DNA of 64,000 nucleotides, taken from NCBI RefSeq assembly GCF_037038585.1, contig NW_027288510.1, positions 687,001 to 751,000 on the forward strand, given 5' to 3'. A model generated the notes under the pieces. That model saw only the letters and a list, made by a program, of their open reading frames with translations, had not been told where the DNA came from and ran no database searches. A program made the translations under genes and the position numbers. Each line of letters begins with the position of its first letter. The first letter of the stretch is position 1. Positions 58,321 to 64,000 of the stretch are shown in pieces. Origin of the DNA: Patagioenas fasciata (lineage: Eukaryota; Chordata; Aves; Columbiformes; Columbidae).

Positions 58321-59420
58321 TATCACAGATAGGGCTGGAGCGCCGCTCCCCGCGGCCGCCGTCCTGTCCGCGCCAGAGACCGCCCCGCCGCCATCTCTAG
58401 TGAGGGCACAGCGGCCGCGCTCTCCCCGCCCCGCCACAGACACCTCATCAGCCACCGCCCGAACGGCGCCGGTACCCGAGCAGGAGGACTCGAAGGACGT
58501 TAACTCCCCCTCCTCGGCGGGGTGCGCCGCCCGCTTCCCAAGAGCGGCTCCCAGAGCGACCAGCTCCCCTCCTCCCCGGCGGCACGAGGCACGGCCTCAG
58601 TGCGGCGGCTTCACTGCCCGCGCCCAAGATGGCGGCGCGACGGGAGCGGGAAAGCGTGAGGCGCTGCAGGCGTCAGGCCCGGCCCGGGAGCCCCCAGCCG
58701 CTCCTGCTCCCACGCACCCCCCCCGTTTGCTTTACATTTGTGTATCGTATATAAATGCAGGGACAAGGAGCAGCGGCACGGAGCAGGCTGCTGGGTACGA
58801 GGTGTTCCCTCAGCACACACACCCACACCCCCCCGTCCCGGGCCGGGCCGCTCCGCGCGAAAGGGAAGGTGAGGGAAAAACAAAAACTAAAGGCACAGAG
58901 GCGTCCCGGCTGAAGCCGAGCTGTGCTCGTCTACCCTTTGAATGACAATTCCAAAGGCACATCCCCACTCACGAAAGCTGGCGGCTCCGCAGGGTCCCCA
59001 GCAGACACAACCACCGGCCGGCGGGGCCGGGGGGGCTCTGCCCGGGGAGTTCCCGCAGGGTCCGCAGTCTGAGGACAACGCTCCGCCCGCAGCCCCGCAC
59101 CGAAACCGCCGGAAGGTCCCACAGCCTCCTTGTCAAGCCCAAGGGAATCCGAGCTGGGCCCGTATACGGTCAGTGCTCCAGAAGCTTCTCCGCTCCCAGG
59201 CGTTTCACTAAACGAGGTCGCCGTCTGTCAGCCGAGGGCTGTGGGCGTGACCAGAGCGCCCATCAACCGGAAGTGCCGGGCGCTTTCCTGCGGCTGCAAA
59301 GTGCTGGGACATGGGGCTGTGGGCCCCCCGGGGCGGGGCGCGGAGCTGCTGCGTCCCCCCAGTTCTGGCTCCCCCGACCCAGAGCAAAGCGCTCCCCTCC
59401 TCCGGCTGCCGACAGTCAGC
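58320..59420. promoter_or_regulatory. CpG island / probable promoter
   Basis: An abrupt rise in G+C and CpG after AT-rich flank. Two ATG-containing YY1-like motifs are present: AAGATGGCGGC on plus (58626-58636, ATG at 58629) and GAGATGGCGGC on minus (ATG at 58394), arranged divergently. The plus ATG gives a 42-codon frame that ends without a clear donor. AAGGGAAGGTGAGGG at about 58862 could be a splice donor. The minus-strand side points toward the dynein exon. The downstream part (59.0-59.4 kb) is also CpG-dense. The product is unknown. Confidence 0.6.
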
Positions 59421-60103
59421 CCGGCTTCTTGCACAGCCCCCTGGTTACCCCCTCACCCCGTCCCCCCAGTTAGTCCCTAGCTTCAGTGCTGGAGAGCCTG
59501 GCTTCCGCACTCCTTTGTTTTGCTAGGAAGAACCTGTCCTCACCCAGGGCTATGCTGGAGCTGGTTCAGCTCGGTGTGGTGGAAGCAGATCCAGGAACTA
59601 CCACAGCTGCTCCTTGAGCAGCCCCATCTCTCTGCCAGCTCCTGCACCCCTCATTCCAGTGGGTCCTCCAGATACCCCGATAGTTGACACCCTGGGGGCA
59701 GCGCATCCCACCACCACCCGCCCAGACCACGCGCTTTCCAGCTTTGCCTGGTGGGACTCAACTCCTGCAGCCTGGAGTATCCAGGAAGGGAATTTGGCAA
59801 GGCCCCCTCAGAGTGATGCAAAGGGAACAGAGGCCAGCAGAGCTGCGCGCGTTTCTACACATTCATGTGCCTTGGTACAGCCCAGATGACCACCAGTTGG
59901 GTCACTGTTGGACTTGTTTTAAGCCCTGACATAACCTGCTCCAGACCTGGTCTGTCATTTGTCATTCTGCAGCCCCCTGCTGCAGGGATGAAATGAGGCA
60001 TCTCCTCCAATTACAAAGTCTGCCACTGTGCCTTGCCATGACCCTGTGGCTTCACCCAGCCAGGCCTTGGAGATCTTCCCCTGCCCATCCCGCAGTTCCT
60101 CAC
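59421..60103. other. Unique sequence between CpG island and coiled-coil exons
   Basis: No exon was recognised. The next exon expected for the coiled-coil gene (the conserved segment after its W-ending exon) was looked for on the minus strand and not found. Confidence 0.45.
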
Positions 60104-60325
60104 CCAGAAGCGGACATCACTTTGAGCCTGCGCAAAACGTCGTTGGAGCTGCTCCAGCTCATTTTGGCACTGCAGGATCTCAGCTGCTTTCTCTGCCTCG
60201 TACTGATCCAGGAGCACCTTGGCTTGCTCCATCATTTCCCTGTCCTTCTCTTGGGACTGCTGCAGGTCCTTGCGCGTCCTCACCAGCAGCTTGTAGCGGG
60301 AAATGACATCCTGGATGTCCTCAAA
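60104..60325 (-). CDS. CCDC42/CFAP73-family coiled-coil protein, downstream exon (222 bp)
   Basis: Acceptor TTGTGCTGCAG before 60325 and donor GTGAGG after 60104 on the minus strand; 74 whole codons, phase 0 at both ends. It begins FEDIQDVISRYKLLV and ends with QAQSDVRFW, and is rich in Glu, Gln, Lys and Leu with heptad character. This matches the region of CCDC42/CFAP73 (DUF4200 family) where a coiled coil leads to the conserved W. These proteins form the MIA complex that docks inner dynein arms on the axoneme, and CCDC42 is also needed for sperm head-tail coupling. The text is closer, from memory, to CCDC42 than to CFAP73. No disabling change is seen. It joins the 61-kb exon in frame across a 741-bp intron. 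Confidence 0.72.
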
Positions 60326-61066
60326 CTGCAGCACAAGGATCCTGGGTTTAGTAATGCCCCTGCCCTCCCCTCATGACTGCAAGTCTCGTGCTGTTTGGCA
60401 CCCTGTCCTGACCAGGGACAACACCTCCCCCAGCTGAAAGATTTCCCCTCTTGGCGAGCCTGCTGCCCCAGTTGGTTTGTGAGCGTCACACATTCCCTGT
60501 TTGATGGCCCCATTGTGCCGGTCCCAGAGCTGCCACTGCCAGCAGCAAGGGGAGATGTCGTACCACCCCCCAGTGCTCTGATAGGAAACAAAGCACAAGT
60601 GCAGCTGCCAGGGCCAAGTCACCCAGCCATGGGAGTGGGGCAGCCGGGCCGCAGGAGTGCGAGCGATGCAGGGAGGGACGCCCGCACACCCTTGAGAAGG
60701 GCTCAGCTTTCCCGACAGCTGCCTGGGCTCCCATTCTTGGGCAGCTTGGCCCTCCTCCCAAACCATCCATGTCACGTGAAACAGTGACACAAAGGGGTCC
60801 CCATGCCCCTCAGCTCTGTGCTGTTCCCCCTTCTAACACTTTTTCTTGGGTTTTCTCAAGCTTTTGTCTCCTTTTCTGCTTTTCCTCCCCTCACTCTGGT
60901 CCCCTTGGCTCACCTGGCTTGCAGGGAACCTCCTCCCATCCCACCTGAGGTCTCTGGGTTTGACCAAGTGTCATGATTTCCCTGGACTTGCCTTATCTCC
61001 TCCAGGTTTAACATCCACATACAGCCCTCCCTGAGGCCATGATCTGTCTCTCATGTCCAAACTCAC

Positions 61067-61267
61067 CTGTGGGGAGATCTTCACCACATCCTCCAGGTAG
61101 TTTTTGAAGATGGAGTGCTTCTGCACTTGGCTGCTGAGCTTCTGGTGTTCCTTTTTCAGGGCTTCGAGTTTCTTCTTAGCCCTCAAAAGCTCCATCTCCT
61201 TTTGTGTTTTCTCCTCTCTTTCTCTCACGGCTTTCTTCAGAGCTTGGACTCGCAGCTGATCGTCTTC
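61067..61267 (-). CDS. CCDC42/CFAP73-family coiled-coil protein, upstream exon (201 bp)
   Basis: Acceptor AACATCACTAG before 61267 and donor GTGAGT after 61067; 67 whole codons, phase 0 at both ends. It starts EDDQLRVQALKKAVRER and ends with KHSIFKNYLEDVV and KISPQ, a continuous charged coiled coil followed by the family's typical F-x(2)-YLE-x-VV motif. Splicing to 60325 gives SPQ-FEDIQ, in register with the family. The upstream exons encoding the N-terminal half should lie to the right but were not identified between 61.3 and 64 kb. Located on the same strand as the dynein exon at 57.4 kb. Confidence 0.75.
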
Positions 61268-63248
61268 CTAGTGATGTTTCCCCCACCAATACACACACAC
61301 ACAGAAGGAAAGGAAGGCAAGGGCAGATGGAGCTGGGTCACCCAGCAGCACTGGGAGGAGATACACTCACAGGGGACAGAGCAGTGCTGCAGCACCCCGG
61401 GGAACATCTTCCACATCTTTCCACACAAGCAGAGCTGTGGAGCCCTGTGTGTCCTTGTCTGCAGTGGCTGTGCTGCTCTGGCTGAAAACGAGTTCATTTC
61501 CTTCCTGCAGTTAGAAACCTTTCTTTACCACAGCTAGCACGCTCATTATTTGGAAGGCATCCAAATGCACCCAAAGCATTTCAAGATGAAAGAAACCTGT
61601 GAGCGTCCCCAGGTCATGAGCAAGGGAAAGAACACGTTTCAGAGCCAATATATTCCTATTGCTTCACTGAGGTTATACCGCCCATGACACAAACTCCGTG
61701 CTGTCAGACCACAGACTAGTGCAGAGATCATTGCTAAAAATGCAGTTGCAACCAAAGAAAGATTTTCTAAAGCTTGATTCCTATGTCTTATCTTGATTTC
61801 AGAATTGAAATAGTTGCTTTTAAAGGAAATTCTCAAACTTAAAAAAAATCATGTAGGAAGATACATCACAGGTGACAATCTGTCACTACAGTGGTACTAA
61901 TCAAGGTGAAATTAAGCCGTATTCAGTGTAAAGCACACACACACATATTTATATGAAAAGAATTGCAACCATCATTTCTATGTTTCTTTTTAATGAAATA
62001 TTTTCTTCTATTTTGTGGTTCTTCTATGTGAGCCACAATCTACCTCCATGTCACACGTTCAATGTGATTTTGTTAGTCTGCAGAAAGACACAGGGCAATA
62101 CTCATCCTTCAAAATCTCCCCGGAAACATCAATGGCTCTTTCAAAAGAAAAAGCTACTTTCCTGTTTTAATTAAATGCTTCAGAAGCATTCAGCGAGATT
62201 TAACCTGAAGAACATGAAAGCATAAAACTCCTTCAGCGGTTGCATAAAACAGATCTAAATCGGCACAGGAAGGGACTTTTCTGCTGTTTGTCTTTGACCC
62301 CGGATATCTGAGCATCTCAGAGTCCCAAACGCATTTGTCGGCAAAGCAGCCGCCTGTGCCGCAGCCGGGCTGCACGCGGCTCTTCCAACGCAGGCACACA
62401 GATATTCAAGATGAAGGGTCTTTTTTCCCAAGTTTCCCAGTACCCAAGCACGCAGCAGGTGAACTCCGCACTTTTGGGGAACACTTTCCTGCCCTTTTTC
62501 ATGTGTCTGTGAAAACTCACCCGAAATCTAAACAGTTCTGAAAATCCAGGCTAAAGCAATTTGCTGAAGGTCACTTAAGAAGGTCTGAGAGTACGAAATG
62601 TGGAACAGAGCACAACTCTGCATGTCCAAAGCAAAAAGCTTAACCATTTGACTTCTATATTTATCACTGCATGCTACATTGGGATAGATGCAAACAGATA
62701 TTTTACTTTATATACAGATTACAGCCAATCAGAGAATCCTGCATCACTTCTAGACATACCTTTGTACTGGGATGCAGCTGCCACCAGCTCCACCAGCAGT
62801 AGCAGCTTCAACAACACAGAGACCAACCTGCATCCCTGAAGATGGGCAGAGCAGGCAGGATGGTCTCCTGGAGATACAGGCCGAGTCTCTTGGGAAAGAG
62901 AGCGGTTCAAACACAGCATCTCCCCTGCCGCTGGGAGGAAGAGCAGCACGGCCGCTTGCCTTTCAGGGCTGCTGCAGGCCCAGGCTGCAGGTCACAAAGC
63001 AGGGGCCACACGTTTCAGTGAGTTTTGCCAGGTCACAGGACAGGCTCGGCAGCTGTGCACATATCCCTCACCCAAAACAGGGCACGGGAGGAGCTCTGCA
63101 CATGAAGAGCTGCAATGTGGGAACGCAACTGCCTAAGTCCAGACCTCCACCTGCATCTTCCCTGCAGGTCTAGCATGTCGGATATTTTAAAAACATGGAA
63201 AAATTGGGGCTTTCCACTGAGATTATATCAATGCGTTCAGTTTTTGGC
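61268..63248. other. Intronic or intergenic DNA, no supported gene
   Basis: Mostly AT-balanced unique sequence with a short CA run at about 61296-61304. Several short open frames lack splice structure or recognisable motifs. Confidence 0.45.
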
Positions 63249-63717
63249 CCCTCACACCAAGAAAGGCCTTGAGGTGCTGGAGAGAGTTGAGAAAAGGGAG
63301 CGGAGCTGGTGAGGGGCTGGAGCACAAGTGTGATGGGAGCGGCTGAGGGACCTGGGGGGTTCAGCTGGAGAACAGGAGCTGAGGGGAGACCTTCTGATCT
63401 CTGAACTGCCTGAAAGGAGCTTGGAGCCTGGGGTTCGGGCTCTGCTCCCCAGGAACAAGCGATGGGATGAGAGGAAACGGCCTCAAGTTGCGCCAGGGGA
63501 GGCTGAGGTTGGATCTGGGGAACAATTTCTTCCCCAAAGGGCTGTGGGGCATTGGAACAGGCTGCCCAGGGCAGTGCTGGAGTCACCAGCCCTGGAGGGG
63601 TTGAATAGATGGAGATGACACTCTCAGGGACATGGGGCAGTGCCAGGGTGGGTTAACTGTTCGACTTGATGATCTTGAGGGGCTCTTCCAACCAAATGAT
63701 TCTGTGATTCTATGATA
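63249..63717 (+). mobile_element. CR1 LINE 3' end (about 470 bp)
   Basis: Contains diagnostic CR1 text: GGCCTCAAGTTGCGCCAGGG, GGCATTGGAACAGGCTGCCC, GAGTCACCAGCCCTGGAGG, TTCGACTTGATGATCTTGAG and the terminal GATTCTGTGATTCTATGATA. CR1 is the dominant non-LTR retrotransposon of birds and reptiles and is usually 5'-truncated, as here. Only untranslated 3' sequence remains. Confidence 0.92.
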
Positions 63718-64000
63718 ATGGTGCCTTTGTGTGCAAGAGGGGGAGCTTGAGTCAGCAGAATCAGCTGCTAGAACCAGCTCCAACACCACCACCTGGCAGG
63801 GCAGAGCTCAAGCACCAGTCAGTCTCCTGCAGCCCTGTTCCATTGCTCAGAGGAAGAACTGGCTCGCTCGGAGCTGACAGCCAGTGCGGAAGCCAAAATG
63901 CAAAGCATTAAGGGCAATTAAGGCACTGGATGTGAGCTGGGGCTCCAGCTAGTGTGAACAGAAGCCATCATCTCTCAGTGTCTTATCTGTGAAGTAGTGA
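63718..64000. other. Unique sequence to window end
   Basis: No gene or repeat is recognised in the last 280 bp. Confidence 0.4.

Noticed and set aside
61361-61440. Possible upstream exon of the coiled-coil gene
   Set aside because: A GTGAGTG donor-like site exists, but the translation is not coiled coil and no acceptor is evident.
1-64000. tRNA or rRNA genes
   Set aside because: No cloverleaf, A/B-box pair or rRNA core sequence was noticed on either strand; a covariance-model scan would be needed to be certain.

Overview
The window looks like a piece of bird genome that is unusually rich in satellite DNA. The evidence is a CR1 LINE 3' end with the typical avian terminal sequence (63.25-63.72 kb), a second short CR1 tail (39.28-39.35 kb), and two copies of a 661-bp retroviral LTR, one still attached to an integrase gene. 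Very GC-rich exons with short or minisatellite-filled introns also fit. Such content is typical of a dot microchromosome or a subtelomeric block. A W-linked or germline-restricted chromosome is possible but cannot be decided from sequence alone.

Layout, left to right. (1) 1-20,031: about 500 units of a 39-bp minisatellite, including three almost identical 4,377-bp higher-order repeats at about 3.9-17.1 kb. (2) 20,032-21,740: the 3' part of an endogenous retrovirus on the minus strand (LTR plus integrase), truncated on both outer sides by the 39-bp repeat. (3) 21.74-22.81 kb: more 39-bp repeat, then a large inverted repeat. Its arms (22.8-24.29 and 26.54-27.43 kb) hold an LTR-like fragment and a 68-bp GC-rich VNTR with 15 units on the left and about 6 on the right. 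The 2.25-kb spacer holds a CpG island with a perfect NRF1 site. (4) 27.4-29.9 kb: 39-bp repeat in opposite orientation, then 3.4 kb of a G-rich 15-bp repeat. (5) 33.4-36.7 kb: first three exons of an unrecognised minus-strand gene, with one intron made of a 9-bp minisatellite and a CpG-rich VNTR upstream. (6) 36.8-39.6 kb: a patchwork of small minisatellites, a CCTT tract, an acidic-repeat exon-like block, CR1 and a few more 39-bp units. (7) 39.6-40.7 kb: degenerate telomere-like CCTAACCC sequence. (8) 40.7-44.7 kb: mostly unique DNA with a putative signal-peptide exon, a second copy of the LTR and a GGGACA-rich minisatellite. (9) 44.75-57.27 kb: 39-bp array (minus orientation) followed by the 15-bp G-rich array, a duplicate of the module in (4). 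(10) 57.3-64 kb: normal gene territory, with one axonemal dynein heavy chain exon, a CpG island, two in-phase exons of a CCDC42/CFAP73-type coiled-coil protein (all minus strand), and CR1.

The long open frames in the satellites are artefacts. The 39-bp and 15-bp units are multiples of three and contain few stops, so many frames stay open on both strands. Only the integrase and the spliced exons have good coding support. The two recognised cellular genes both belong to motile cilia or sperm flagella. Everything else is repeat architecture, and the nested duplications, inversions and shared junctions are the main interest of the window.
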